Position numbers and translations under genes: made by a program. A stretch of DNA of 64,000 nt from Streptacidiphilus fuscans. GTDB taxonomy: Bacteria > Actinomycetota > Actinomycetes > Streptomycetales > Streptomycetaceae. Location of the stretch: positions 631,337 to 695,336 of the forward strand of contig NZ_JADPRT010000002.1 in NCBI RefSeq assembly GCF_015690355.1. The letters are read 5' to 3'. This document shows positions 54,800 through 64,000 of this stretch, in pieces. Under the pieces are notes generated by a model, which worked only from the letters and a program-made list of their open reading frames with translations, did no database searches and was not told the DNA's origin. The stretch's first letter is position 1. Every line of letters begins with the position of its first letter.

Positions 54800-55447
54800 A
54801 TGTCCGCGTTGCCACACCCTTCGCGCTCCCCGCACTCTCCGCATCCACAACTGGACCGCCCGCGTCTGGTGCTGACCGCTGGCGTCGCCGCCGCCCTGCT
54901 GCTGGTGCTCGCGCTCGGCACGGACACCGTCTGGCTGGCGCTGACCGACGCGTACGGCGGGCGGCTGCTGCGGCCCGCCGCGCTCGGGCTGCCGCTCTTC
55001 CTGCCCGGCCTGCGCCCGGACCCGCGCGGCGACACCACCTGGGCGTACCTGTGGTGCGAGGACTTCGCGGCGCTGCTGCTGGTCGGTGCGGTCGCGCTGG
55101 TGCTGCGACGGCACGTGCTGCTGCACCCGTACGCGTCCCGGCTGCACCGGCTGCTCACCGGGTGGCGCGCGGTGGTGCTCGGCGGGGCGGCTGCGGGCCT
55201 GTTCCGGGGGCTGGTCGAGGCGCGGATGACGGGCGACGGCCCGATCGGCTGGACCGGCTATCCGGTCAGCGGGGCGGTCGCCGGAGCGCTCTGGGGCGTG
55301 GCGCTGGGCTGGACCGTCGGCGTCACCGTCGCGATGGTCTCGCGCGGCGCGACGCTGCGGCGGATCGCGCGCGGGGTGGTCCGCCTGGGCGGGGTGGGCG
55401 CCAGACGGGCGGAGGCCGGAATGGCGAAAATCACCCGGCGTACCTGA
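54800..55447 (+). CDS. hypothetical membrane protein
   Basis: Protein of 215 residues, not recognised. About five hydrophobic segments (LVLTAGVAAALLLVLALG, AALGLPLFLPG, FAALLLVGAVALVL, AVVLGGAAAGLFRGL, GAVAGALWGVALGWTVGVTVAM). The N-terminus is Pro/Ser/His-rich and the C-terminus basic. TACAGT ends six bases before the ATG, so the mRNA is probably leaderless. It is divergent from the GH5-like gene with 135 bases between, and upstream of an aminotransferase. Confidence 0.72.
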   Translation: MSALPHPSRSPHSPHPQLDRPRLVLTAGVAAALLLVLALGTDTVWLALTDAYGGRLLRPAALGLPLFLPGLRPDPRGDTTWAYLWCEDFAALLLVGAVALVLRRHVLLHPYASRLHRLLTGWRAVVLGGAAAGLFRGLVEARMTGDGPIGWTGYPVSGAVAGALWGVALGWTVGVTVAMVSRGATLRRIARGVVRLGGVGARRAEAGMAKITRRT

Positions 55448-55472
55448 TGGTCAGGCACTAAAGTGCATGGGT

Positions 55473-56690
55473 ATGCAGCCGGTGCTTCAGTCCTCCAAGC
55501 TCGCCAACGTCTGTTACGACATCCGCGGCCCGATCCTCGACGAGGCGATGCGCCTCGAGGACGAGGGCCACCGGATCCTGAAGCTGAACACCGGCAACCC
55601 GGCACCCTTCGGTTTCGACGCACCGCCGGAGATCCTCCAGGACATCGTGCGCAACCTCGCCGGGGCGCACGGCTACGGCGACTCCAAGGGCCTGCTCTCG
55701 GCCCGCCGCGCCGTGGTCATGCACTACGAGGAGCGCGGGCTGCCCGGCCTGAGCGTGGACGACGTCTACATCGGCAACGGCGTCTCCGAGCTGATCCAGA
55801 TGGCGATGCAGGCGCTGCTCGACAACGGCGACGAGGTGCTCGTCCCCGCCCCCGACTACCCGCTGTGGACGGCCTCGATCAGCCTGTCCGGCGGCACGGC
55901 GGTGCACTACCGCTGCGACGAGCAGTCGGAGTGGTACCCGGACCTGGCCGACATCGAGGCGAAGATCACCGACCGCACCCGCGGCATCGTGATCATCAAC
56001 CCGAACAACCCGACCGGCGCGGTCTACCCGGTGGAGCTGTTGGAGGGCCTGGTCGAGATCGCCCGTCGGCACAACCTGATCGTCTACTCGGACGAGATCT
56101 ACGACAAGATCCTCTACGACGACGCCACCCACACCTCCACCGCGTCGCTCGCCCCGGACCTGCTCTGCCTGACCTTCAACGGCCTGTCCAAGGCCTACCG
56201 GGTGGCCGGCTTCCGCTCCGGCTGGATGACCATCTCCGGCCCCAAGGACAACGCGCGCAGCTACATCGAGGGCCTGACCACGCTGGCCACGATGCGTCTC
56301 TGCGCCAACATGCCCTCGCAGCACGCGATCGCGGCGGCGCTCGGCGGACGCCAGTCGATCAAGGACCTGGTCCTCCCCGGCGGTCGACTGCGCGAGCAGC
56401 GGGACATCGCCTGGAAGATGCTCAACGACATCCCCGGCGTCTCCTGCACCAAGCCCCAGGGCGCGCTCTACGCCTTCCCGCGGCTCGACCCGAAGGTCTT
56501 CAAGATCAAGGACGACGCCCAGATGGTGCTGGACCTGCTCAAGCAGCAGCACATCTACGTGGTCCAGGGCACCGGCTTCAACTGGCCCGAGCCGGACCAC
56601 TTCCGCCTGGTCACGCTGCCGCGCGCGGAGGACCTGACGGAGGCCATCGAGCGGATCGGCGTCTTCCTCAGCGACTACAGCCAGCCGTAG
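55473..56690 (+). CDS. alaA: alanine/aspartate aminotransferase (AlaA-like)
   Basis: Class I/II PLP aminotransferase of 405 residues. KLANVCYDIRGPILDEA is the AlaA-like start. YGDSKGLLSARRAV, IVIINPNNPTGAVY, SDEIYDKILYDDA and FNGLSKAYRVAGFRSGWM carry the conserved PLP residues, including the Lys of GLSKAYRVAG. The likely reaction is glutamate-pyruvate transamination. ATG at 55473 or 55467; TAAAGT ends eight bases before the first choice, close to the leaderless pattern. Gene symbol by similarity. Confidence 0.93.
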   Translation: MQPVLQSSKLANVCYDIRGPILDEAMRLEDEGHRILKLNTGNPAPFGFDAPPEILQDIVRNLAGAHGYGDSKGLLSARRAVVMHYEERGLPGLSVDDVYIGNGVSELIQMAMQALLDNGDEVLVPAPDYPLWTASISLSGGTAVHYRCDEQSEWYPDLADIEAKITDRTRGIVIINPNNPTGAVYPVELLEGLVEIARRHNLIVYSDEIYDKILYDDATHTSTASLAPDLLCLTFNGLSKAYRVAGFRSGWMTISGPKDNARSYIEGLTTLATMRLCANMPSQHAIAAALGGRQSIKDLVLPGGRLREQRDIAWKMLNDIPGVSCTKPQGALYAFPRLDPKVFKIKDDAQMVLDLLKQQHIYVVQGTGFNWPEPDHFRLVTLPRAEDLTEAIERIGVFLSDYSQP

Positions 56691-56762
56691 CCAGGGCAGC
56701 GAGCTGACCGACACGCGAGACAGGCGATTGTTTTAGACAGAGTCCAAGTTAGGCTGTTCTCC

Positions 56763-57164
56763 ATGTACGAGCAGCCGAGGACTCATGCTGCGCCGCGCCA
56801 TGTCCGCGTGAGCCAGATGTCGAACGCTTCCGTGCGCCCGCAGAGCGGACGGGCCGGGCAGTTGGCCGGTCACCTGTCGGCGCTGCTCGACGTCACCAGC
56901 GAACTCCACCGCCGGACCGGCGACTCCGCACTGGAGATCGCCGTCGCCGCACTCACCGCGCGGATAGCGGAGATCGGCGCGAGCCTGCCGCCGCGCGCGG
57001 CCACCGCCTACCCGGACGACCTCACCACCCTGCACGCCCAGGCGTTCGACCTGGCCGGCCGGGTGCTGGTGGTCGCCGCCGCCCAGCAGGACACCAGGAC
57101 GGCGGTACTCGCGTGCCGCCGCATGGATGTCCATACGGCGGCACGGGAGTCGGTTGCCCTGTGA
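56763..57164 (+). CDS. hypothetical protein, possibly helical
   Basis: Protein of 133 residues, no family assigned. The first ~35 residues are polar and basic; then mostly amphipathic helices (GQLAGHLSALLDVTSELHRRTG, LEIAVAALTARIAEIGASL, LTTLHAQAFDLAGRVLVVAAAQQDT). No signal peptide or membrane segment. TAGGCT lies seven bases before the ATG. A hairpin (TGAGCTGAG/CTCAGCTCA, 57162-57195) begins at the stop codon itself. Converges on pckG. Codon use is normal for the genome, so it is probably expressed. Confidence 0.68.
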   Translation: MYEQPRTHAAPRHVRVSQMSNASVRPQSGRAGQLAGHLSALLDVTSELHRRTGDSALEIAVAALTARIAEIGASLPPRAATAYPDDLTTLHAQAFDLAGRVLVVAAAQQDTRTAVLACRRMDVHTAARESVAL

Positions 57165-57195
57165 GCTGAGCGCTCAGGCGCTTCGCCTCAGCTCA
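57162..57195. terminator. hairpin at the 3' end of the hypothetical gene
   Basis: TGAGCTGAG (57162-57170) pairs with CTCAGCTCA (57187-57195), and an inner AGGCG/CGCCT stem (57177-57189 region) extends it. The first TGA is the stop codon of the hypothetical gene. Confidence 0.6.
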
Positions 57196-57227
57196 GTCGC
57201 TCAGCTCAGTCGCTCAGCTCAGTCGCT
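57189..57227. repeat. 13-base tandem repeat, three units, near pckG 3' end
   Basis: CAGCTCAGTCGCT occurs in three perfect tandem copies. A fourth copy at 57274-57286 overlaps the pckG stop codon and last codons (minus strand). The array is thus an expanded copy of the pckG 3' terminus. Confidence 0.85.
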
Positions 57228-57272
57228 CAGTGCTGTTGCGCGACTTCCGCTTCAGCTCCGCTTCGCTGCGCC

Positions 57273-59090
57273 TCAGCTCAGTCGCTCGGTGAGCTTGTTG
57301 TACTCGTCCCACAGCGCCTGCGGCGTGTGCTCGCCGAACAGCTCCAGGTGCTCGGGGATGAGCGCGGCCTCCTGCTTCCAGATGTCGTTGTCGACGGAGA
57401 GCAGCAGGTCCAGGTCGGCCTGGTCGATCGTCAGACCGTCCAGGTCCAGCGCGTCCTGGGTGGGCAGGACGCCGATGGGCGACTCGACACCCTCGGCGGA
57501 ACCCTCCAGGCGCTCGACGATCCACTTCAGCACGCGGCTGTTCTCGCCGAAGCCCGGCCAGACGAACTTGCCGTCGGCGTTCTTGCGGAACCAGTTGACG
57601 TAGTAGATCTTCGGCAGCTTGGCGGCGTCGGCGTTCTCGCCGACCTCCAGCCAGTGGGCGAAGTAGTCACCCATGTTGTAGCCGCAGAACGGCAGCATCG
57701 CGAACGGGTCGCGACGCAGCTTGCCGACGGTGCCCTCGGCCGCGGCGGTCTGCTCCGAGGCGACGTTGGCGCCCAGGAAGACGCCGTGCTGCCAGTCGAA
57801 GGACTCGGTCACCAGCGGAACCGCACTGGCGCGACGACCGCCGAAGAGGATGGCCGAGATCGGCACACCTGCCTGGTCCTCCCACTCCGGGGCGATGGTC
57901 GGGCACTGGGCGGCCGGGACGGTGAACCGGGCGTTGGGGTGCGCCGCCGGGGTCTCCGACTCGGGAGTCCAGTCGTTGCCCTTCCAGTCGATCAGGTGGG
58001 CGGGCTTCTCCTCGGTCATGCCCTCCCACCAGACGTCGCCGTCGTCGGTGAGCGCCACGTTGGTGAAGACCGTGTTGGCGTACATCGAGTCGATGGCGTT
58101 GGCGTTGGTGTCACGGCCGGTGCCGGGCGCGACGCCGAAGAAGCCGGCCTCCGGGTTGATCGCGTAGAGGCGGCCGTCCGCACCGAACCGCATCCAGGCG
58201 ATGTCGTCGCCGATCGTCTCGACCTTCCAACCCGGGATGGTCGGCTGGAGCATGGCCAGGTTGGTCTTGCCGCAGGCGCTGGGGAACGCGGCGGCGACGT
58301 ACTTGGCCTCGCCGGACGGCGGGGTGAGCTTGAGGACGAGCATGTGCTCGGCCAGCCAGCCCTCGTCACGGGCCATCGTGGAGGCGATGCGCAGCGCGTA
58401 GCACTTCTTGCCGAGCAGCGCGTTGCCGCCGTAGCCGGAGCCGTAGGACCAGATCTCCTTGGTCTCCGGGAAGTGCGAGATGTACTTGGTCTCGTTGCAC
58501 GGCCACGACACGTCGGCCTCGCCCTCCGCAAGCGGGGCGCCGAGGGTGTGCACGGCCTTGACGAACTCGCCGTCCTCACCAAGGAAGTCGAGCACGGCCT
58601 GTCCCATGCGGGTCATGGTGCGCATCGACACGGCGACGTAGGCGGAGTCGGTGATCTCCACACCGTAGGCGGCCAGCGGCGAGCCCACGGGACCCATGGA
58701 GAACGGCACCACGTACATGGTGCGGCCCTTCATGGAGCCCTTGAAGATGTCGCCGAAGATCGCCCGCATCTCCGCGGGAGCCTTCCAGTGGTTCGTCGGA
58801 CCGGCGTCCTTCTCCTGCTCGGAGCAGATGAACGTACGGTCCTCGACGCGCGCGACGTCACGCGGGTCGGACGCGGCGTAGTAGGAGTTGGGCCGCTTCT
58901 CCGGGTTGAGCTTGCGGAAGGTGCCCTTCTCGACAAGCAGGTCACACAGACGCTGGTACTCGGCTTCAGAGCCGTCGCACCACTCGATCCGATCCGGCTG
59001 GGTGAGCTCTGCGATCTCCTGGACCCACGCCAGCAGCGCCTTGTGCTGGGTCGGGGCAGCGTTGACCTGGGCAGAGTTCTCGTACGGCAC
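57273..59090 (-). CDS. pckG: phosphoenolpyruvate carboxykinase (GTP)
   Basis: GTP-type PEPCK of 605 residues, full length. Blocks include [65 protein letters not shown] (P-loop with the reactive Cys), [14 protein letters not shown], and [14 protein letters not shown]. It makes phosphoenolpyruvate from oxaloacetate, the gateway to gluconeogenesis, complementing GlpX. GTG at 59090 with CGGAG six bases away. Divergent from the PAQR gene. Confidence 0.98.
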   Translation of the reverse strand: MPYENSAQVNAAPTQHKALLAWVQEIAELTQPDRIEWCDGSEAEYQRLCDLLVEKGTFRKLNPEKRPNSYYAASDPRDVARVEDRTFICSEQEKDAGPTNHWKAPAEMRAIFGDIFKGSMKGRTMYVVPFSMGPVGSPLAAYGVEITDSAYVAVSMRTMTRMGQAVLDFLGEDGEFVKAVHTLGAPLAEGEADVSWPCNETKYISHFPETKEIWSYGSGYGGNALLGKKCYALRIASTMARDEGWLAEHMLVLKLTPPSGEAKYVAAAFPSACGKTNLAMLQPTIPGWKVETIGDDIAWMRFGADGRLYAINPEAGFFGVAPGTGRDTNANAIDSMYANTVFTNVALTDDGDVWWEGMTEEKPAHLIDWKGNDWTPESETPAAHPNARFTVPAAQCPTIAPEWEDQAGVPISAILFGGRRASAVPLVTESFDWQHGVFLGANVASEQTAAAEGTVGKLRRDPFAMLPFCGYNMGDYFAHWLEVGENADAAKLPKIYYVNWFRKNADGKFVWPGFGENSRVLKWIVERLEGSAEGVESPIGVLPTQDALDLDGLTIDQADLDLLLSVDNDIWKQEAALIPEHLELFGEHTPQALWDEYNKLTERLS

Positions 59091-59246
59091 GATCGCTCCG
59101 TTTCACATCCGGTCGTCCTTGAACGGATGGGGAGGGGTTGAGGGTCTTCGCAGCGTATCTCGCATGTCGGAGAAGTGACATACCGCCCCCCTTGTGAGAA
59201 CGACAACACCGCAGGTCAGCGTCACATTGACGAGAACCTCGACCGA

Positions 59247-59276
59247 CCTACCAGTAGGTAACCTACGGGTCCGTAG
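59247..59276. promoter_or_regulatory. two palindromes upstream of PAQR gene
   Basis: CCTAC-CA-GTAGG (59247-59258) and CTACGG-GT-CCGTAG (59263-59276) are adjacent palindromes with the same two-base spacer and related CTAC/GTAG arms, just before the TACACT -10 (59278-59283) of the PAQR gene. Looks like a repressor site; the factor is unknown. Confidence 0.6.
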
Positions 59277-59290
59277 CTACACTTTGCGAC

Positions 59291-59965
59291 ATGACAGCTG
59301 GGGTGGAAATGACGGAGCCCGATACCGGTCGCAATTCCCTGCAAAAACCAGCAATGCGCGGCTGGTTGCACGCAGGCATGTTCCCGGCGACAGTCGCCGC
59401 AGGAATCGTGCTCATCTGCCTGGCAACGACCACGGCAGCGCGGGTCGCGTGCGCGATCTACGCCGCAAGCGCCTGGATGCTGTTCGGCATCAGCGCGCTC
59501 TACCACCGCTTCTCGTGGGGGCCGCGCGGCGAGGCGGTGCTGCGGCGGCTCGACCACAGCAACATCTTCCTGATCATCGCCGGGACCTACACACCCGTCA
59601 CCATCCTGCTGCTGCGCGGCGGCCAGCAGCAGATACTGCTCTGGCTCGTCTGGGCGGGCGCGCTGGCCGGGATCGCCTTCCGGGTCTTCTGGGTCGGCGC
59701 GCCGCGCTGGCTCTACACCCCCTGCTACCTCGCCCTGGGCTGGGCGGCCGTCTTCTTCCTCCCCGACTTCTTCCGCACCGGCGGCATCGCGGTGACCGTG
59801 CTGATCATCGTCGGCGGCCTGCTCTACAGCGTCGGCGGCGTGATCTACGGCCTGAAGCGGCCGAACCCCTCACCGCGCTGGTTCGGCTTCCACGAGATCT
59901 TCCACGCGTGCACCCTGGCGGCGTTCACGGTGCAGTTCGTGGGGGTGTCCCTGGTCGCCATGTGA
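59291..59965 (+). CDS. hemolysin III / PAQR-family membrane protein
   Basis: Protein of 224 residues with seven hydrophobic segments. RGWLHAGMFPATVAAGIVLI, ISALYHRFSWGPRGEAVLRRLDHSNIFLIIAGTYTPVTILLL (the PAQR H...S-x3-H... motif) and FGFHEIFHACTLAAFTVQFVGV (the H-x3-H metal motif) match the TrhA/Hly-III family. These are membrane zinc hydrolases/receptors; in bacteria they influence membrane fluidity. TACACT is seven bases before the ATG. Function in this organism not known. Confidence 0.93.
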   Translation: MTAGVEMTEPDTGRNSLQKPAMRGWLHAGMFPATVAAGIVLICLATTTAARVACAIYAASAWMLFGISALYHRFSWGPRGEAVLRRLDHSNIFLIIAGTYTPVTILLLRGGQQQILLWLVWAGALAGIAFRVFWVGAPRWLYTPCYLALGWAAVFFLPDFFRTGGIAVTVLIIVGGLLYSVGGVIYGLKRPNPSPRWFGFHEIFHACTLAAFTVQFVGVSLVAM

Positions 59966-60014
59966 CGGGACCGCCTTCCGACAGTCGGTAGTGATTGACA
60001 GCCCCTATATTTTG

Positions 60015-60042
60015 AGAGTCACTGTCAGAAGACAGTAACTCT
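60015..60042. promoter_or_regulatory. TetR-type operator of MFS-TetR operon
   Basis: AGAGTCACTGTC (60015-60026) and GACAGTAACTCT (60031-60042) form an inverted repeat with 11 of 12 positions paired over a four-base spacer. It lies 12 bases before the MFS start and 15 bases after TTGACA (59995-60000), so a bound regulator would block the promoter. Confidence 0.85.
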
Positions 60043-60054
60043 TAGGGGGCTGCC

Positions 60055-61689
60055 ATGAGCACGCACGCGACCGTGAGCACCACCGCACCACCCGACTCCC
60101 CGCCCGCCGACCGCCGCCGCTGGTGGGCGCTGGCCGCCGTCTGCCTGAGCGTCCTGGTGCTCGGCTTCGACGGCACCATCCTGAACGTGGCACTGCCCGA
60201 CCTGGCGGTCCAACTGCACGCCACCACCGACCAGTTGCAGTGGATCGTCGACGCCTACCTGGTCGTCTTCGCCGCCGCGATGCTCCCCGCCGGGCTGCTC
60301 GGCGACCGCTTCGGTCGCCGCAGGCTGCTGGTCGGCGGCCTGGTCCTCTTCGGCGCGGCGTCGCTGGTCGGCACGCTGGTGCACTCCGCGGACACGCTGA
60401 TCGCGGTCCGCGCGGTGATGGGCCTCGGCGGGGCGTTCATCATGCCGCTGGGCATCGCGATCCTGCCGAGCCTCTTCGCCCCGGCCGAACGGCCGCGCGC
60501 GGTGGCCGTGATGACGGCGGGGATGGCCGTCGGCATGCCGCTCGGCCCGATGCTGGGCGGACTGCTGCTCAACCACTTCTGGTGGGGCTCGATCTTCCTG
60601 ATCAACGTGCCGCTGATCGCGGTCGGCATCGTCGCCTGCCTCTGGCTGATCCCCGAGTCCCGCGACCCCGCCGTCCCCCGGGTCGACGTGCTGAGCGCGG
60701 CGATCGGCGTCCTCGGCCTGGCCGCGCTGACCTTCGGCATCATCCAGGGCCCGACGGACGGTTGGGGCTCGGCGACCGTGGTCGGCTCGCTGGTCGCGGC
60801 GGTCGCGCTGATCGGCGGCCTGGTCTGGCGTGAGCGCAGCCAGCCGCACCCGATGGTCGACTTCACGCTGCTGGCCGACCGGGTCTACCGGTGGAGCACG
60901 GTCGCGTCCGTGCTCGTCTCCTTCTCGCTGATGGGCGCGCTGTTTGTGCTGCCGCAGTACCTCCAGTCCGTCCTCGGCAACGACGCGCTGGGCACCGGCA
61001 TCCGGCTGATGCCGCTGATGGGCGGCCTGCTGGTGGCCGCGCGGCTCGCCGAGAGGCTGGTGGAGAAGCTGTCGGTGCGGTGGGTGGTCTCGGTCGGGAT
61101 GCTGATCGTGGCGGGCGCGCTGCTGCTCGGCGCGACCACGACCGTCAGCGACGGCTACGGGCTGACCGCGGTGTGGCTGTCGCTGCTCGGCTTCGGCATG
61201 GGCTTCACCATGGTCCCCGCGATGGGCGCGGCGATGGCCGCCCTGCCGGACGAGAGGGCCGGCGTCGGCTCCGGCCTGTTGCAGACGCTGCGTCAGTCCG
61301 CCAGCGCCATCGGCGTCGCACTGCTCGGCAGCCTGCTGGCCGGCGCGTACACCGCGCGGCTGCACACGGGCCAGCTCCCGGCGCCGCTCGCGAAGACGGC
61401 CCAGGGTTCCGTCTCCGCGGCCCAGGCCGTCGCCACCCAGCTCCACGACACGGCGCTGGCCGCGAGCGCGCACGCCGCGTTCGTCCACGGCATGGACCTG
61501 GTGCTGCTGGCCTGCGGCATCGGCTCGGCGCTCTCCGCCGCACTGCTGGCCCTGCGGATGCCGGGCGCGCGGGCCGGAGCGGGAACGGGAGCGGGTACGG
61601 GAACGGGAGCGGGTACGGGAGCGGGGATGGGTACGGAGGAGGTGGCTGGGGCAGCGGGGGCGGCCGGTGCGGGACAATCCCTGACATGA
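60055..61689 (+). CDS. MFS drug-efflux transporter (DHA2, 14 helix)
   Basis: Transporter of 544 residues in the EmrB/QacA (DHA2) family with about 14 hydrophobic segments. WWALAAVCLSVLVLGFDGTILNVALP is the TM1 motif D, and LLGDRFGRRRLLVGGLVLF the loop 2-3 motif A. GMAVGMPLGPMLGGLLL is the antiporter motif C. It likely exports a drug or metabolite. It shares ATGA with the TetR gene, and the operator lies upstream. The C-terminal tail is a Gly-(Ala/Thr) repeat encoded by a G-tract array (61581-61631). Confidence 0.93.
   Translation: MSTHATVSTTAPPDSPPADRRRWWALAAVCLSVLVLGFDGTILNVALPDLAVQLHATTDQLQWIVDAYLVVFAAAMLPAGLLGDRFGRRRLLVGGLVLFGAASLVGTLVHSADTLIAVRAVMGLGGAFIMPLGIAILPSLFAPAERPRAVAVMTAGMAVGMPLGPMLGGLLLNHFWWGSIFLINVPLIAVGIVACLWLIPESRDPAVPRVDVLSAAIGVLGLAALTFGIIQGPTDGWGSATVVGSLVAAVALIGGLVWRERSQPHPMVDFTLLADRVYRWSTVASVLVSFSLMGALFVLPQYLQSVLGNDALGTGIRLMPLMGGLLVAARLAERLVEKLSVRWVVSVGMLIVAGALLLGATTTVSDGYGLTAVWLSLLGFGMGFTMVPAMGAAMAALPDERAGVGSGLLQTLRQSASAIGVALLGSLLAGAYTARLHTGQLPAPLAKTAQGSVSAAQAVATQLHDTALAASAHAAFVHGMDLVLLACGIGSALSAALLALRMPGARAGAGTGAGTGTGAGTGAGMGTEEVAGAAGAAGAGQSLT
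61581..61631 (+). repeat. GGGNNC array, candidate G-quadruplex
   Basis: Nine G3-G4 tracts separated by two or three bases (AAC, AGC, TAC) lie in the coding strand at the MFS 3' end, encoding a Gly-rich tail. Spacing fits the G3N1-7 quadruplex rule. It ends 55 bases before the TetR start. Confidence 0.75.
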
Positions 61690-62327
61690 GTGCCGCCTCC
61701 CCCCATCCCCGCCCCGCAAGCACCGAGCTGGAGCATCTGCTGGAGGCTCCACTCGGTTTGCGGGAGCGCAAGAAGCTGAAGACCCGCCGGGCGATCCGCA
61801 CGGCGGCCTTCGGCCTTTTCGCCGAGCAAGGCTACGAGGCGACCACCGTCGACCAGATCGCGGCGGTGGCGGAGGTCTCCCCCAGCACCTTCTTCCGCTA
61901 CTTCCCCACCAAGGAAGACCTGGTCATCAGCGACGACTACGACCCGCTGCTGGAGGCCGCGTTCCGCGCCCGCCCGAAGGACGAGCCCGTCCCGCAGGCG
62001 CTGCGGATGGCCATGGTCGGCCCCCTCCGCCAGGTGCTCGCCGCAGAGCGGGACGAGATGCTGCTCCGGATGGAGCTGTACCGGGAGGTCCCGGCGATCC
62101 GCGCGAGGTCCATGGCGGAACAGCAGCAGACCTCCGCCCGCCTCTGTCGGCTGATCGCCGAACGCACGGGCGAGGACCCGTCCGGCCTGCACCTCCGCGT
62201 CCTGGTCACCACGATCATCGCCGCGGCGAGCGAGGCGGTCCTCTACTGGTCCGAGCGCGGCGGGGTGGACGACATGACGGAACTCCTCGACCAGGCACTG
62301 GACGTGGTCATCGGGCCGGCTAGCTGA
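61686..62327 (+). CDS. TetR-family regulator
   Basis: Regulator of 213 residues. LRERKKLKTRRAIRTAAFGLFAEQGYEATTVDQIAAVAEVSPSTFFRYFPTKEDLV is the TetR HTH; the C-terminal helical domain would bind an efflux substrate. Its start overlaps the MFS stop (ATGA, 61686-61689). It probably represses the MFS operon through the palindrome at 60015-60042. The first ~25 residues are Pro/Ser-rich and longer than typical TetR N-termini. Confidence 0.94.
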   Translation: MSAASPHPRPASTELEHLLEAPLGLRERKKLKTRRAIRTAAFGLFAEQGYEATTVDQIAAVAEVSPSTFFRYFPTKEDLVISDDYDPLLEAAFRARPKDEPVPQALRMAMVGPLRQVLAAERDEMLLRMELYREVPAIRARSMAEQQQTSARLCRLIAERTGEDPSGLHLRVLVTTIIAAASEAVLYWSERGGVDDMTELLDQALDVVIGPAS

Positions 62328-62353
62328 GGCAGGGGCCGCAGTTCCACCACCCC

Positions 62354-62567
62354 AGGGGCGCGAGGCTCTACTGATCTGCGGCTCCGCCGCGTGGGCGCGA
62401 CAAGCTGCGCTTTCGATCCCGCAGGTGGTTGCACCGTCAGGGGCGCGGGGCTCTACTGATCTGCGGCTCCGCCACGTGGGCGCGCCAAGCCACCTACGTC
62501 GGCGGTGCCCCGAACGCGCAGGGCCATCCGCGCGCCGGTGGTTGCTCACGCAGTTCCTCGCGCCCCT
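62354..62567. repeat. modular intergenic repeat, largest copy
   Basis: Two direct B modules (AGGGGCGCG(A/G)GGCTC..., 62354-62405 and 62439-62490), then module C (AACGCGCAGGGCCATCC, 62513-62529) and a reversed module A (62537-62567, ending CGCGCCCCT). It fills the 252-base gap between the TetR and YyaL-type genes; no ORF is credible there. Confidence 0.85.
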
Positions 62568-62579
62568 GGATAGTGCAAC

Positions 62580-64000
<1,421 letters not shown>

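Noticed and set aside
57189..57286. Short regularly spaced repeats as a CRISPR array
   Set aside because: Units of 13 bases are directly adjacent without spacers, and no cas genes are nearby; slippage is sufficient.

Overview
The window is about 70% GC with the codon bias, WhiB-type regulator, DUF4245/DUF1707/DUF6542 genes and secreted GH18 chitinases of a Streptomycetaceae chromosome (Streptomyces, Kitasatospora or Streptacidiphilus type). From roughly 13.6 kb rightwards the gene order (ychF, ppgK, ispH, xseA-xseB, DUF4245/glpX, wbl gene, DUF1707, two fumarases, oxyR-ahpC-ahpD, phoH, pckG) resembles the conserved core of S. coelicolor. That synteny is recalled, not computed. There is no prophage, CRISPR array, rRNA or tRNA that I can see.

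Region 1 (1-1.6 kb): a LamG-type surface protein and a small membrane protein. Region 2 (1.6-12.9 kb): an accessory acyl-CoA cluster around a LysR regulator. A leftward arm carries two hotdog thioesterases and an MFS transporter. A rightward arm carries a second MFS, a carboxymuconolactone decarboxylase-like protein, a 667-residue FAD/NAD(P) protein, a glutaryl-CoA-dehydrogenase-like enzyme, an acyl-CoA ligase, a DUF1330 protein and a class II aldolase. It looks like an uncharacterised acid import/activation/oxidation pathway. It ends at a YefM/YoeB toxin-antitoxin pair (12.9-13.5 kb).

Region 3 (13.6-28 kb) is core metabolism: YchF, polyphosphate glucokinase, IspH, APC permease, exonuclease VII, a nitroreductase, GlpX, a WhiB-like protein, and class I and class II fumarases. 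Many genes here are apparently leaderless, with a TAnnnT box exactly six bases before the start codon. Region 4 (28-38 kb) holds a large chitinase with DasR-type boxes, two short MT(V/L)LVSRRHVD leader peptides (one with a Cys-Cys pair), an ATPase-nuclease fusion under a perfect palindrome, a GNAT protein, a secreted repeat protein and a cytosine-permease-like transporter. Region 5 (38-46.8 kb): pirin, OxyR with divergent AhpC/AhpD, an AI-2E transporter, a secreted transglycosylase with a pseudoknot-like leader, PhoH and a cis-prenyltransferase.

Region 6 (46.9-55.4 kb): aldo-keto reductase, a second chitinase with a DasR box, and an N-acyl-D-amino-acid catabolic set (RidA, D-amino-acid deaminase, D-aminoacylase). 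It closes with a GH5-like protein that seems to have lost both catalytic glutamates. Region 7 (55.4-64 kb): aminotransferase, PEP carboxykinase, a PAQR/hemolysin III protein, an MFS-TetR efflux pair with a clear operator, and the C-terminal part of a YyaL-type thioredoxin-domain protein running off the right end.

A family of modular intergenic repeats (AGGGGCGCGAGGAAC..., AGGGGCGCGGGGCTC...) recurs at four places. Several strong rho-independent hairpins separate convergent genes.
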